A DNA stretch of 64,000 bases from Ashinkailepas kermadecensis (GCA_034440615.1 JAOTOM010005148.1:184501-248500); one strand, 5' to 3'; counted from the first letter of the stretch, positions 31,450 to 43,788 are shown. Notes: generated by a model from the letters alone, not told the origin. Numbers and translations: made by a program.

Positions 31450-33430
31450 CCCAAAAAAATCAAGCTGGAGCCCTCCAAATAAAGGAGAGATTCCAGCAAA
31501 TAAATGTCAGGGTCAGGAAAATGGCTCTGTTGCACCGAACATTTTTTTCAAGATGCCTTCAAAAATTGCGTATGACTTCGAAAAGCATACCTGATCTCGA
31601 AAAATCGAGGTGGGATACATGGCGTCAGAGGTTCGAAAAATCAGGCCGGGATTCGGACTTTTAATAAAAAAACAGAAAAGATCCACAAAAATCGCGTTGA
31701 GCCCAGAAAACTGGCGTTGGGTCTCCGGAACCACGTGCCTGGGCGCGATAAGTCGCGCTGGGACCCAGAAAAAATCGCACCGAAGCCCCAAAATCATACT
31801 GGGGCCCCACAAATGTGTGTCAGAAGCCCCAAATATACACAGCGGGACCCTAAGAGTACAACGTTGCCAGAAAGTACAACTAACCCTCCAAAGCGCACAC
31901 AAGTCTCCCAAAAAGCGATAGGGCCTTAAAACATGCGTTGCAGCCCTAAATAAACATACCGGGAGCTCTAAGAAAAATACACTGCAAGCTCGCAAGGCGC
32001 ACAGGGGCCATGAGAACGCACAAGGGCCTGGAAAAGAGGCTGGGGCCACGAAAGGCAACATGGTTCCAAAACGTACAAAACGACCGGGAGCTAAATAAAC
32101 ACATCGGGATCTTCGAAAACGCCCCGACACGTAAAAAATACTCGGTGCACAAAAAAAGCAACAAAGCCCTAAAACGAGCAGGGTGTAGAAGATGTATTAG
32201 GCCCATAACTTCAAAGTAAAATGTATTACCCACCACTTTAAAATACAACATTTTACAATTTCAGGCATTGCAGTTCATAGCACCCGGTCGCCACGACGGC
32301 AACGTCAGTGCACGTGCACACCCATTTTTCGTATTCGGTGCATTCGCCACACTTCGTGCGATGCTATGGTTTCTGCTAGGCCTTCTGCGTTTTGCTAATT
32401 GCTGCCACATGATAGACTTGCACCATATTTGGCGTGATGGAATGATTCGCATCGGCGTTCGCTTCGAAAAGTCGATTGATTAAATTCGATCATTAGTTTC
32501 CTACTTCCCACATTTTCTGGTAGCTATGAAATGCGGTTTCCGCTGAGCTTTGATGCACTTCATATCTTTACTGCTATCCTCCCAGATTGGATACCGAACC
32601 GAGGCCAAGCCTGGGCGTTTTTTTTACCCGTTGCGTCTTTCTTGGTCTATGATTGTGTATTATGGCTCCAATCAATTTTTGTTAGGGGCCTAAAGCATTT
32701 TCGAACCCCCTGCTCGTTTTAGGGTTTGTTGAATTTTTGTACACCGAGGATTTTGACGTGTCAGGGCGTTTTCGGAGATCCCGATGTGTTTATTTAGCGC
32801 CGGTCTTTTTGTTTGTTTTGGAACCATGCTGCCTTTTGCGGCCCCAGCCACCTTTTCAGGCTATTGTGCGTTATCATGACCCCTGTGTGCCTTGAGAGCT
32901 TCCGGTGTATTTTTTTTAGATCTCCCGGTATGTATATTTATGGCTGCAACGCTTGTGTTAAGGCCCTGTCGCTTTTGTGAGACTGTGCGCTTTGGAGGGT
33001 CAGTTGTATTTTCGGCCCCAGTTGTGCTCTTAGGGTCCCGATGTGTTTATTTTGGGCTTCTGACGCACACTTGTGGGGCCCAAGTACAATTTTGGGGCTT
33101 CGGTACGATGTTTCTAGGTCCCAGAGTGGCTTATCGCACCCAGGCGCGTGGTTCCGGAGACCCAACCCCAGTTTTCTGGGCTCAATACGATTTTGTGAAA
33201 CTTTTCTGATCTTTTTTTAAAGTCCGAATCCTGGCCTGATTTCTCGAGTGCTTGGCGCCATGTTTTTGTATCCCACCTCGATTGTTCGAAATCCGGTTTG
33301 TTTTTCGGTGCCGTACGCAATTTGTGAAGGCATCTGATAATATGTTCGGTGCTCCAGAGCCATTTTTTTACCTGGGCATTTAGTTGTTGGAATCCATCCT
33401 TATTTTGGAGGGCTCCAGCTTGATTTGTGT
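31450..33430. repeat. Long internal inverted repeat of the right element
   Basis: The arms are at about 31450-32215 and 32690-33430, with a spacer of about 0.47 kb. Each arm begins with a CAAGCTGGAGCCCTCC/GGAGGGCTCCAGCTTG block and ends near CATCGGGATC...AAAACG. The structure matches that at 21460-23440. Confidence 0.85.
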
Positions 33431-33449
33431 TTGTGCTTGTGGTCACACT

Positions 33450-34300
33450 GTGCTTACGTGTGGCCCTAGACGGCAATTTTGTAGAGCCTCGACGGGACTA
33501 CCGATGGGAATTGTGGGTCCCAAGCGCGATATTTGGGGGGCCCGGTTCGAGTTTGTGCGATGCGTTGTATCTAGCTGTGGCCCCAACGCGATTTTGGCGT
33601 TTCCTGTCGCAATTTTTCGGGCCTCGGAGCGAGTTTTCCGGGGCTCGCCGTATTTATTTGGAGACCCATACGCGAATTCTGGTGGACCGACGCGAATTTT
33701 GGTGGCCCCAGCGCGATATTTTGAGGCCCCCGACACGATTCTTGGGAGCTTATCCCTCTCAGGATGGAGGCGGCATTTGCCCCTTTGATATAGCACTGCG
33801 GCCACTGAAGGAGTTTTTTTCCGTCCCAGAGTGACATTCCGGTTAAAATTGATTTTGGGGGCAGCTGCAACTTTTGGGGCCCCGGCGCGACCTTCTGGGC
33901 CTCCAGTGTGATTTTCAAGGGCTGCGACGCGACTTTTTGGGTCTAATGTGATCTTTTGGGCCCCGACGTCATTTTCTTGGATCCATAGCGCGAGCTATAG
34001 CGGCCTCGACACTTTTTGGGGGTTCAATGCGTGTTGGAGGCTTTTGGCGTCATTGTTGGGCCCACAGAGTGATTATTCATGTCCGGATTGTTCTTCGTTG
34101 CTCCGGCGTCATTTTTGTTGGTCCCAATGAGACTTTTGGGGCACGGTACGACCTGTCGTGCCCCTGGCATGATTTTCGTGGTCCGGGCGTGAATTTTCGG
34201 TACCCCAGGCTCAGCGTAATTTGCGGGGGCCCCGGCCGGATCTTTTGGGGCCCATATCGTGATTTTAAAATACCCAGACTCGACTCTTACTATTTCTTAG
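33450..34300. repeat. Array 2 of the right hAT-like element
   Basis: Degenerate units of about 21 bp with CGCGAxxTTTTGGGGCCCC-type cores; this is the reverse complement of 20600-21455. Confidence 0.75.
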
Positions 34301-34319
34301 GTGGTTCTTCTTGCAAATT

Positions 34320-37200
34320 ATAGGCCTCCTGTCGCGTCGTCTCATTTCCTAGAGCCTTTTTACCGGTTTTCGATGTCTCCTTGTGTGTCCTACCCTCCTC
34401 CATATTGAATGGTCCTCCTCTCCCGTCTTGGAGGGCCTCTTGCATTCTGGGGCCCCTTTAACATGGCATGGGGCTTCCTCTCATCTTCGAGGGGCATTTT
34501 CTGCCAAATTAGGGGCCTCTTGCCACGCCTCGTGTGCCTCCTCCTTTATCCTGGCAAAGCCTTACCCGTCTTGAGGGATCTTCAATTTTGGAAACCTCAC
34601 CTCCTTCCATACCTGCTATCACTCCCATCTTAAGGGCCTCCTCTCATTTCCTGGGAACTCTTTCCGGTCTTCGGGACCTCATTTGGTCCTAGAGACCTAC
34701 TCCTTCCCGAGTCCGGCAGGTGCCTCATTTCTCTTCTTGAGGCCTTCTTTTTCTAATTAGGGGCCTCCTCTCACGTCTTGGGGGCCTCCTGCTCTGCGTT
34801 CTCCTGCTCTGCGCTCTGGATTCGATCTTTACCCATCTTAGGGGTGGTCTCTTATCTCCTGGTGGACTCCTCTTCTATCCCAGGCGCCGCCTCTGCTAAA
34901 TTACTGGCAACCTTTCCTATCTTAGTGGCCTTGTTATTTCCCGGGGACCTTCTTAGCCGTCTTCGAGCCTTCTTTTCCGCTTGGGAGCCATCTCTCTTAT
35001 CCAATGGCCTTGCTCTCCTATTTTAGGGGCCTCCTCGTTCATCATGGGGTCTCGTTTCCAATCTTGTGTCGTTCTCTTCCGAATTAGGTGCCTCCTGCCA
35101 CGTCTCTGGATCATCCTTTTCTATCTCGGTGGAACCTCACCCGTTTGGGGCCTGCTTTTGCGTCTCCGAAACCTCATCTCATATCTTCCTTCCTTTTCCG
35201 TCTTAGGGCCTCCTCTCATATTCTGGGGCCTCCTTTCCGGTGTTGGAGCCTCTTTTGCAATCCTGGGTGCCTCCGTGCCATTTTTGACACTCTCTTGATT
35301 TCTGGGGACCCCTACCCTCTCCTAGGTGACTCCTTTTTCAAATTAGGGGCCTCCTCTCACGTCATGGGGGCCTCCTCATCTGTGTCTGGAGCCTCATTAT
35401 CCTCTTAGCAGGGTGCTTTTGCGCCCTAGTCCTAGATCTTCTCTTCCAGGTTCCTCCTCTTCCAAAATATGGGCCTCATCTGGCTGGTCTCGGTGGCCTT
35501 CTCTCATTCCTGCGGAAACCTTCCTACCCGTCTTGGGGCCCCTATTGCGTCCGGAGAAGTCTCCCTATCAGGTCTTAATTTTATATTGCAGGGGCATCTT
35601 CCGTCTTGGGGGCCTCGTTTTCCAACTTAAGAATATCCTGCCACCCATCGGAAGCCTTTTCGTCTAACCTGGGTGGCTTCTTGCCCGTCTCGGTGGCATC
35701 CTTTCCGTCCTTAGGGCCTCCTTTTCGTGCTGGGGTCTCCTTTTCGTCATGGGGCCTCCTTTTCGTCCTGGGGGCTACCTTCCTATCTCTGTTCTCTGTT
35801 CTACGTCTAGTCCTACGTCCTTTTCGTCCTTGGGTGCATCCTTTTCGTTCTAGGGGCCTCCTTTTCGCCCTGGGGCCTCCTTTTAGTCCTGGGGGCCTCC
35901 TCCCAATCTCTGTTCTACGTCTTGGGGCATCCTTGCGTTATGGGGCATCCTTTTCGTCCTGGGGGCCTCCTTTTCGTCCTGGGGGGCCACCTCACAATCT
36001 CTGTTCTACGTCTTAGGGGCCTCCTTTTCGTCCTGGAGGCCTCCTTTTCGTCCTGGGGCCTCCTTTTCGTCCTGGGGCCTCCTTCTAGTCCTGGGGCCTC
36101 CTTTTCGTCCTGGGGACCTCATCCCAATCTCTGTTCTACGTCTTTGGGGCATCCTTTTCGTCCTTTGGTGCATCCTTTTCGTCCTGGGGTTGGTTGGTTG
36201 ATTGTTGGAGTGTAGGGGCGCATGGACTGCGTCTTTCGTCCTGGGGGCCTCGTTTTCGTCCTGGGAGCTTCCTTTTCGTCCTGGGGGCCTCCTTTTCGTC
36301 CTGGGGGCCTCCTCCCAATCTCTGTTCTACGTCTTGGTGCCTTCCTTTTCGTCCTAGGGCCTCCTTTTCGTCCCGGGGAGCCTCCTTTTCGTCCTGGGGG
36401 CCTCCTCCCAATCTCTGTTCTACGTCTTGGGGCCTCCTTTTCGTCCTTGGGTGCATCCTTTTCGTCCTGGGGTCTCCTTTTCGTCCTGGGGGCCTCCTCC
36501 CAATCTCTGTTCTACGTCTTGGTGCCTCCTTTTCGTCCTGGGGCCTCCTTTTCGTCCTGGGGGCCTCCTTTTCGTCCTGGGGGCCTCCTTCCAATCTCTG
36601 TTCTACGTCTTGGGGCCTCCTTTTCGTCCTTGGGTGCATCCTTTTCGTCATGGGGTCTCCTTTTCGTCCTGGGAGGCCTCCTTTTCGTCCTGGGGGCCTC
36701 CTCCCAATCTCTGTTCTACGTCTTGAGGCCTCCTTTTCGTCATGAGGGCCTCCTCCCAATCTCTGTTCTACGTCTTGGGGCCTCTTTTTTCGTCCTGGGG
36801 GCCTCTTTTTTCGTCCCGGGGGCCTCCTTTTCGTCCTGGGGCCTCCTCCCAATCTCTGTTCTACGTCTTGAGGCCTCCTTTTCGTCATGGGGGCCTCCTC
36901 CCAATCTCTGTTCTACGTCTTGGGGCCTCTTTTTCGTCCTGGGGGCCTCCTTTTCGTCCTGGGGGCCTACTCCCAATCTCTGTTCTACGTCTTGAGGCCT
37001 CCTTTTCGTCATGGGGCCTCCTTTTCGTCATGGGGCCTCCTTTTCGTCCCGGGGGCCTCCTCCCAATCTCTGTTCTACGTCTCTTATAGAGACCTGATTA
37101 TATGTCCTGGTGGCCTCGTCAGTTTTGAGGCCTCATTGACAGCATGATACTCTGTCCCGTCGGCCTCCTTGCTCACCTTTTTTGCTGTGCATTTGCGGAT
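34320..37200. repeat. Array 1 of the right hAT-like element, expanded
   Basis: Units of CCTCCTTTTCGTCCTGGGGG (20-21 bp) dominate. From 35790 a higher-order unit appears that includes CCAATCTCTGTTCTACGTCT, counted fourteen times up to 37082 at spacings of roughly 50-190 bp. The left element has one recognisable counterpart of this block, near 19031-19055. Confidence 0.85.
36187..36224. repeat. Insert-like tetranucleotide tract with GGGGCGCAT
   Basis: GGTTGGTTGGTTGATTG followed by GTAGGGGCGCATGG interrupts the array. It resembles the 39-bp insert at 30929 (TTAG repeats then GGGGCGCATC). It may be another short retroposed end, but no clear TSD was found. Confidence 0.4.
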
Positions 37201-37268
37201 AGGGGCCTCCTCAAATTTCAGGGGGGCGGAGCCCCCCTGTTTCACGGCAGGGGGGGGCGACGCCCTTG

Positions 37269-37276
37269 CTCACGAG
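37269..37276. other. Right TSD of the right hAT-like element
   Basis: CTCACGAG matches 30082-30089 exactly. Confidence 0.9.
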
Positions 37277-37559
37277 GAACTACGAATGGCAAAAAGGCGG
37301 CCTAATATGATAGAATAGTATTTATTTGAATGCAATGCATAGCGTGTTCCCAAAGACCCCGGGTTCCCGAACATGCAGCCACCCATCCCCCTTGAGCGAA
37401 TCCTTGCTACGCCCTTGGTTCCGTTACAATTTCCCCATCCCACCTCACAGGGCGGTGTGGATACCCTGGGCTCTTTCTCCTATTCCTCTGCGTAATGCAG
37501 GTAGTTCACGAACGTTGCATTGAGTCAAAGATATATGGCGACATTGCCATACGTGCACC

Positions 37560-38140
37560 GCGTTGGGCTTCGACGCTGTCCGCCCCTAGCAGTAGCGGCG
37601 CCTCGCAGGCCCTGCAAAGCTGTGCAGTGCGTGCGTGCACCTCCTGTCAAGTGATCACGGACTGCAGCCGGCCGGCCGACCAGTGACCGGCCGCCGCGTG
37701 ACGTCACCCACCGCCGCGTGACGTCACGCGGCGGCCGCCGAGGAGGCGCGGCGGCGGCGCCGGAGTCGGGACGTGCGATTGGGTCTGGACGCCGGCCGCT
37801 TCCGTGTTCTCTGCGCCGCCGCCGCGCCGACGACGAGAGTGAAACGGCCCGAGCGCGTCGGCCGTGGCCGAGCTCGGCGGCCGTGGTCGAGCACGTGCAC
37901 AGGACGGGCGCACGACGCGCGCCCGCGCCGGAGCAGCAGGCACCCGAGGAGCCGCCGGTGACCTGGTGGATCAGATTTCAGGTGAGTCGGGCGCCGGCCG
38001 CCGAGTCGTTCACCCCGCGGTGGGCTGGCCTGCGCCGACCGAGGCCCGCTCGTCGCGCCGGCCGCCGCCGCGTACCGCCGCGTACCGCCGCGCCGGTACC
38101 GACCGGTACGGCTCGGCGGTGCGTGGGTTCTGTGGCGGTG
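37560..38140 (+). promoter_or_regulatory. CpG-rich candidate promoter with two CRE sites and a splice donor
   Basis: The stretch is dense in CpG between ordinary-composition neighbours. Two perfect TGACGTCA palindromes (37699-37706 and 37719-37726) lie 20 bp apart, each preceded by CCGCCGCG. About 255 bp downstream CAG|GTGAGT (37979-37987) is a consensus 5' splice site. Together this looks like a TATA-less promoter and first exon reading rightwards. I could not identify the downstream exons or confirm a start codon. It could instead be a GC-rich repeat, as several others in this window are. Confidence 0.35.
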
Positions 38141-39075
38141 GCACTGCGTTAGAACAGGGCACGTATCCACGTCTCGTGTTTTGTGTCGTCTTGTTGATCC
38201 GTCTTACAGCGTCTATCAGCGTTTGTTTATAGACGTTGTGTTCACTGCGTTTCGTGGTGTTGTTTTCTATCAGCATCTCCCGCCATTTTTTTTGCGAATG
38301 ATGAGTTTCGTGTTTTTTTCTTCTCCCATGTGCTCTTCTGTCTGCGTGATGTCCTGAAGATTCTCCCGCCGCCCCTCCCCCCCTATGTCTTCCTACAGCC
38401 GTGTCTTTGACGCTGTCGTTTCGCTAGTGTGCATCTTCTCGTCCCATCTCCCCGGCTACCGTTTTAATTGGCTCCCCACTCTCACTTTTGCTCGCTTCTT
38501 GCTCGCTGTTTTCTTCAACCGGCACTCGCTCTCTCTCTCTCTTTCTCGGGCGAGTTTTCACCGGCAGGGTTCCGGTCGTCGGCGGGCCCTGGTCACGTGG
38601 CCCGTGCCGGTCGCTGACTGAGCCCGGGCCACGCCGCCTGCCGGACGCGCTGGCCAGGTCGGGTCACGTGACCGTCGGTCCCGGCAACACGCCATCGTGC
38701 GTGCCGGCACGCTGCCCGTCGGCGCCGTCGGCGCCGTCGTCGCCGCCGCCGCCGCGGTCTGGCCGGTGCTGCCAGGGCTGAGGGCCGCCCCGGCCGGCGT
38801 CGTGTCAGCGCTGTGTTCTGGTGCTGGACGAGGCTCTCCTGTGTCGTCTCCGGTCCCCGGTGGCTGGATCTCGTCTCCGGGAATATGCATATCCCCGGAG
38901 GTACATGCACCTGACCCGTAGGTCAAATCGCCTCTGATTCGCGTATCTGTGTCGGGTCGGGTCTCTCCGGTGCTGGCGAGCTTCTGGAGTTGGGTTGGCG
39001 GCTAGGAGTTGGAATGCAGTCCGCCGAATCCGAGGTTCATGGCAAGGAGTCGCATTAACATGCTCCTCGGGTCAG
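38141..39075. other. Candidate intron or intergenic DNA with a GC-rich patch
   Basis: A pyrimidine-rich tract lies at 38340-38560. A GC-rich patch at 38560-38790 contains E-box palindromes GGTCACGTGG (about 38590) and GTCACGTGAC (about 38664). No exon was recognised. Confidence 0.4.
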
Positions 39076-39079
39076 GATC

Positions 39080-39195
39080 GAGTCCTCTCGGCCAGTCCTC
39101 TCGACCAGTCCTCGAGTCCTCGAGAGACCAGTCCTCGAGAGACCAGACGAGACCAGTCCTCGAGACCAGACCTCGAGTCCTCTCGACCAGTCTTG
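39080..39195. repeat. CAGTCCTCGAGACC-type short tandem repeat
   Basis: Irregular units of TCCTCGAGA and GACCAGTCC, 14-19 bp long, repeat about seven times. Confidence 0.8.
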
Positions 39196-39284
39196 GTAGT
39201 CAGGGGATTAAACATAGCGCCAAAGCCAGGCTTTGTGGGTGTGACAGACTTGCGCGCCACGGACACACCACTTGCCGTCCACGG

Positions 39285-39440
39285 GATCACCAGGTCAGCT
39301 GTCTGTGATTCTGGTCACCAGGTCACCCGTCAATCATGCTGGTCTCCAAATGTTCCATCCGTCACATGGTCACCAGGCCACCCGTCTACCATGCTGGTGT
39401 CCAGATATTTCATCCGTCACATGATCACCAGGCCACCAGT
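39285..39440. repeat. Tandem repeat of about 64 bp, 2.5 units
   Basis: CACCAGG(T/C)CACCCGTC, ACCATGCTGGT and TTCATCCGTCACATG blocks repeat in order, with starts near 39316, 39370 and 39425. Confidence 0.7.
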
Positions 39441-39693
39441 CAGAGGCAGCCATTCCAGTGTGGTTGGCGACGATGCACTACTGTGCCAGTCAGGCGACCT
39501 TTGCATGCGCAATACACCATGCGCCGTGCTCAGCGATTTTGACCGCGATATCTAAATGTCACCAGGTGCGTATCAATTCAATTTTTGATCACGCTAGGTG
39601 GAGCACCGATAATTTCGAGGAAGGGCTCACCGGTGTACTTAAACAACCATGACAATGAACACGCCAGTGACGTATAATTAGCGTCCAGGAATC

Positions 39694-40224
<531 letters not shown>

Positions 40225-40226
<2 letters not shown>

Positions 40227-41035
40227 GCTGTTCTATAGCCCCATTGTGGATCGGTCCTTAACTATTAGGCGTTTTACTTACCGAATGTGGATCTGTCGAT
40301 TTGCCACACTTTCTGGGTACCCTTACCACAAGTTTCGGCTTCAGTTCGCTGCAGATCTCTGCGGCCATAGGGTCATATCTGAACGTACAATTTTAAAGCT
40401 GCAGAAAACGTCTCACGCGATGTTTGAGCAAGGGATGAAGGAACACCAAGAGGACAAGTACGATCAGACGGAACAACCAGCACCGATCGCCAGCAAGTTG
40501 AGGCGGTTGGCAGTAAAACTAGAGAAAACGCACTGTCGTGCACGTTTTCTGTGCAGACGCGTCTATGTGGGGATGTTGCCCCATGTAGTGTCAGTGGAGG
40601 ATTAATTGGCGAGACCCAGCTCAAGTGGCTGAGGTGTCCAATCTGTGTTAATCGAATTAGTGATAACATGTAGCATGCTATTAAAGAAGAAAAGGCGGAG
40701 GTGGATTTTAATCAACGTAAACCTCAGTAGAAGGCGCAATGGATGATACACGATGATGCACGAGACGATGATGTGCAGTAATGCGCGATAATGCACGCAA
40801 CGAAAGCCTCCACGAGACCTTACGACCTTACGACCTTACCTCCACGAGACCTTGCGAACATAGCGGAAGTAATCGAAAACAAGCCATGGATGAAGTCAAC
40901 CAGGGCAAGTTGAATGCACCGCGGTGATTCAATAGTCCCCAGAAGCGTGGTCACACCTAAATACCGGCCCCTGGAGAACAAAATGTCAGATGTGGAGAAG
41001 TGACTAGCATTATGGATAGGGTTCTGACACCAGCA
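40225..41035. other. Stretch upstream of the PLE relic
   Basis: An open frame at about 40240-40605 runs from the end of the TA tract ([18 protein letters not shown]...). I do not recognise it. It could be the decayed N-terminus of the PLE downstream, or chance. Minor CGACCTTAC and GATGATGCACGA repeats occur at 40750-40850. Confidence 0.35.
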
Positions 41036-43280
41036 GTATAGTCTCTATTGAGTAAAGGGCTCGACTTCCTTCGTTTCCAGAATATTTACATTGCAATGCA
41101 TAATTGAAGCATTGGGAACGGCTTACAGGTTACAGAGTGCTAGTTTGATAAGGGATGCGACAAATCACAAGACAATGGGATTTAAACTACTTGAAGTATG
41201 AGCAGTCCGACTGGACGTCAGAAAGAACAGTTAAAGCGTGGTTCTTCTAATAACCATAGCTGAACGCGTGTATAGGGCAGGTAAAGAGATGGCATGCAAG
41301 AGGTAAAGCTCAAATAACACAGGAGAGTGCACAGTACGACTCGCTGCATGACAATGATATTGCCATCTGTGCAGCAGATAAAGCTTCAGGCATAGCGGCA
41401 TTGTCATCTGAAGATTATACAGCGCTTTCAGATTCAGCAGAAGACGCATGGGGAAATATCTGGAGACAAACGGAGCTGATTCAGATGCAGGTCCAAGACG
41501 TGGCCAGCAGAATAGAAGAAGCGGACTTCCTTGTACTACATCAGAGGAAATATATGATATCTTTGCACGCTAGACGAGGCAAGCTACAGAGGTACCGAAC
41601 ACTGCACGAGGCAGGACTTCCCCTCCGGGTAATTGACAATGGACGGGTTCAGCCCACTGAGAAAAGCCACAGAAATAGCTCTGAATCAACTGCAGGAAGG
41701 TGTAGAATTCCGGCCAGCCAACATTAGACCTTCCAGCTAACCTACTGCAGAAGATGACAGGGATGTCGCAGCTGGTGGAAGACGAGAGTAAGCACAAAGC
41801 ACCATTGTTTTGCATGGACGTCAACAAGCTGCTGCTACAAGCCCAAACAAGCCCAAATGCTGCTAAACGAGAGGCGCTTGATGCATGCTGACAAAGCCTC
41901 AGATAATGAGGCAGACCAAACCTTACCAACAGTGAAAGTATTGAATCAGACAGGTTTGTTCTGGATAATAACAATTTCGAGTTAGAACTAGATAATCACT
42001 AGATACAAAAAGAAGCACAGTGAGAGGATTTCGTCTGGGAGGAGAATACGCAGTCACGTATTTTGGGTAGTGGGCGAGACTCTGCTGAATAGTTATTATT
42101 TGGGCTTCAGGACGCCTCGACTGCTATGGCCATATTGCGCCAGACTCTGCTGAATAGATCGGTAGCAAATCCAATCGCACTTTTTCGCTACACTGACCGT
42201 CTTTGGGGAATGGACCCTGGGAGAACCCAGAAGAAAGGAGTTCCACAACACAGAAAATGAAATTACCCCGGAATACATCCTGCTCTATTCAACCTACATG
42301 GAAAGTCTGGCTGCTAAGGTGTCAAAAGCAAATGGCGTGCTCCAGATAGCCGTATGCTTCGAAAGTTCAGTCACCAAAGCTCATCGACATTTCTCATCAG
42401 ATTGCTGACGGCGTGTGAATTCGGTGACGTCGCTTGGGCTGACCAGGCGTACCGATCCGATCTGTTCAGAAGATAGAAGTTAGACGCATAACTGCGGCGA
42501 CGTCACTTGGGCTGACCAGGCGTACCAATCCGATCTGTTCGGAATATAGACGTCAGGTACAGATCTGCAGCCAGTTAAGGCCCAGACCTGCACCTGGAAT
42601 GCGTGGTAAATCTGCAGATCAATAGGGTGAGTAAAATGATAAGGTGTATGGAACAGCGTGTGTGCAGAGTCCGAACGGTAACAACATGCACTAATCATCT
42701 TCGAAATATTCACAGATTTTTAAAGTAACAAGCGTTTTCCCTTACAAAAACGCTTGCACCCAAGCCATATTTGGTTAGGGTACGGTGTCCATATACAAAA
42801 GAGATACATATATCAATCCAAGGGACGATTTAGTTCACAGGAAAAACCTCAGGTTCATTAGCAGGCAGTCTCAAGAGCAGAAGTCCGGGGAAAACTGCTC
42901 TGCTGAAGTACATATTTATCTTTCAGAGGGCTGGATGAAAAGGAACAGCGAAATATTAAGGCATGACAAAAACGTAGGTTGCAGGTCAAACAATCTGGTA
43001 TGCGGGCAATTTTGCCAGATATGTAGCTTGGTTTCATGAGTAAGCGAAACTGGCCACACCAGAACAAAGGAGTTCAAAACCATACGTCATCCATTTGGTT
43101 TGGATCCACCAAGACCACATACTTGCCCATGGCTATGCACTCCAACTCGGAATGTAAGAATTCGAACTACATACGAGTAGCATAGGTATAAAAATATGGC
43201 GAGAAGATGTAGTTTATCGGAGACTAAGAGAGAACCGTTGGTTGAGAATGCTGGAGAACACTGATGGACGAAGCATAAAT
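41036..43280 (+). pseudogene. Decayed Penelope-like element reverse transcriptase
   Basis: Landmarks of a PLE polymerase occur in order on the plus strand but in different frames. LLSKGLDFLRF at 41045-41077 is the N-terminal signature. DNDIAICAADKASG with SSEDY (41350-41418) is the ADKG block. LHEAGLPLRVI near 41607-41640 is the HKxGxPLRPI block. APLFCMDVNKL near 41799-41830 is motif A, keeping one Asp at 41817-41819. LFRYTDRLWGM at 42180-42212 is motif C, where the paired catalytic aspartates are reduced to D-R. Between these the reading frame is broken by stops and frameshifts. A TKREPL...EH remnant near 43223-43262 may be the endonuclease. The copy cannot be functional. Confidence 0.7.
42423..42540. 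repeat. 45-bp direct duplication
   Basis: The blocks 42423-42467 and 42496-42540 share CTTGGGCTGACCAGGCGTACC and ATCCGATCTGTTC with three mismatches. They start 73 bp apart and lie within the PLE relic. Confidence 0.85.
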
Positions 43281-43787
43281 AACAAGAAGCCCAAGTGAAG
43301 TGCAAGATCTGTACTGACCAATTCATGATTGAAAGTAAAATAAGATGAAACGTTTCGGCTCGCGTTGGCAAGGAATGCTGTATTTTCGTAAATGTTAATT
43401 GTATTAAGGGCTGAAACTTTTCGATCGCGGATCGTTTTCAAGAGTAACATTTCGTACCCACTAGTCCAGGAAAAAGTCATACACTGAAGTGACGCTCTTA
43501 AATAGACTAGCATCTTCGCAAAGTTTGATATCTTAACAACAAGGCATCAATTCCACATCTCACGTACACTAGGGTGCAAGTGGGATGTGTATGTAAAGAA
43601 TCTCTTATTGGATGTGAGATGGGAAATTCGTTGCTCAGGCACCAAAGTATACCAAGACTTATTCCAAGCCCGAGTGTATTTTCAGTGTATTTTTTCAAGA
43701 ACTGGTGTGCATGAAATGCTCTTGCTATTCAAAATGATTCGCGATTAAAAAGTTCCAGTCCTTAGGATAATTAACATTAACGCATGG

Positions 43788-43788
<1 letters not shown>
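43281..43788. other. Flank of the PLE relic with hammerhead-like remnants
   Basis: On the minus strand, TTGAAAACGATCCGCGATCGAAAAG (43442-43418) and a similar CGAGCCGAAACGTTTC (43362-43340) look like decayed CUGANGA/GAAA hairpins. No gene was found. Confidence 0.35.

Larger units (their letters stand above)
30090..37268. mobile_element. hAT-like non-autonomous transposon, right copy (inverted)
   Basis: The ends are CAGTGGCGTCGCCACGAA at 30090 and GGCGACGCCCTTG at 37268, and a perfect 8-bp TSD (CTCACGAG) brackets them. Sequence order is the reverse of the left copy: tail, inverted repeat with spacer, array 2, array 1, end. The TSD differs from that of the left copy, so the two are independent insertions. 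No transposase frame is present. Two features distinguish this copy: a 39-bp insertion at 30929-30967, and strong amplification of a sub-repeat at 35790-37082. Confidence 0.9.

Noticed and set aside
36136..36888. Lysine/arginine/proline-rich protein from the minus strand
   Set aside because: It is a reading of the CCTCCTTTTCGTCCTGG array; both strands are open.
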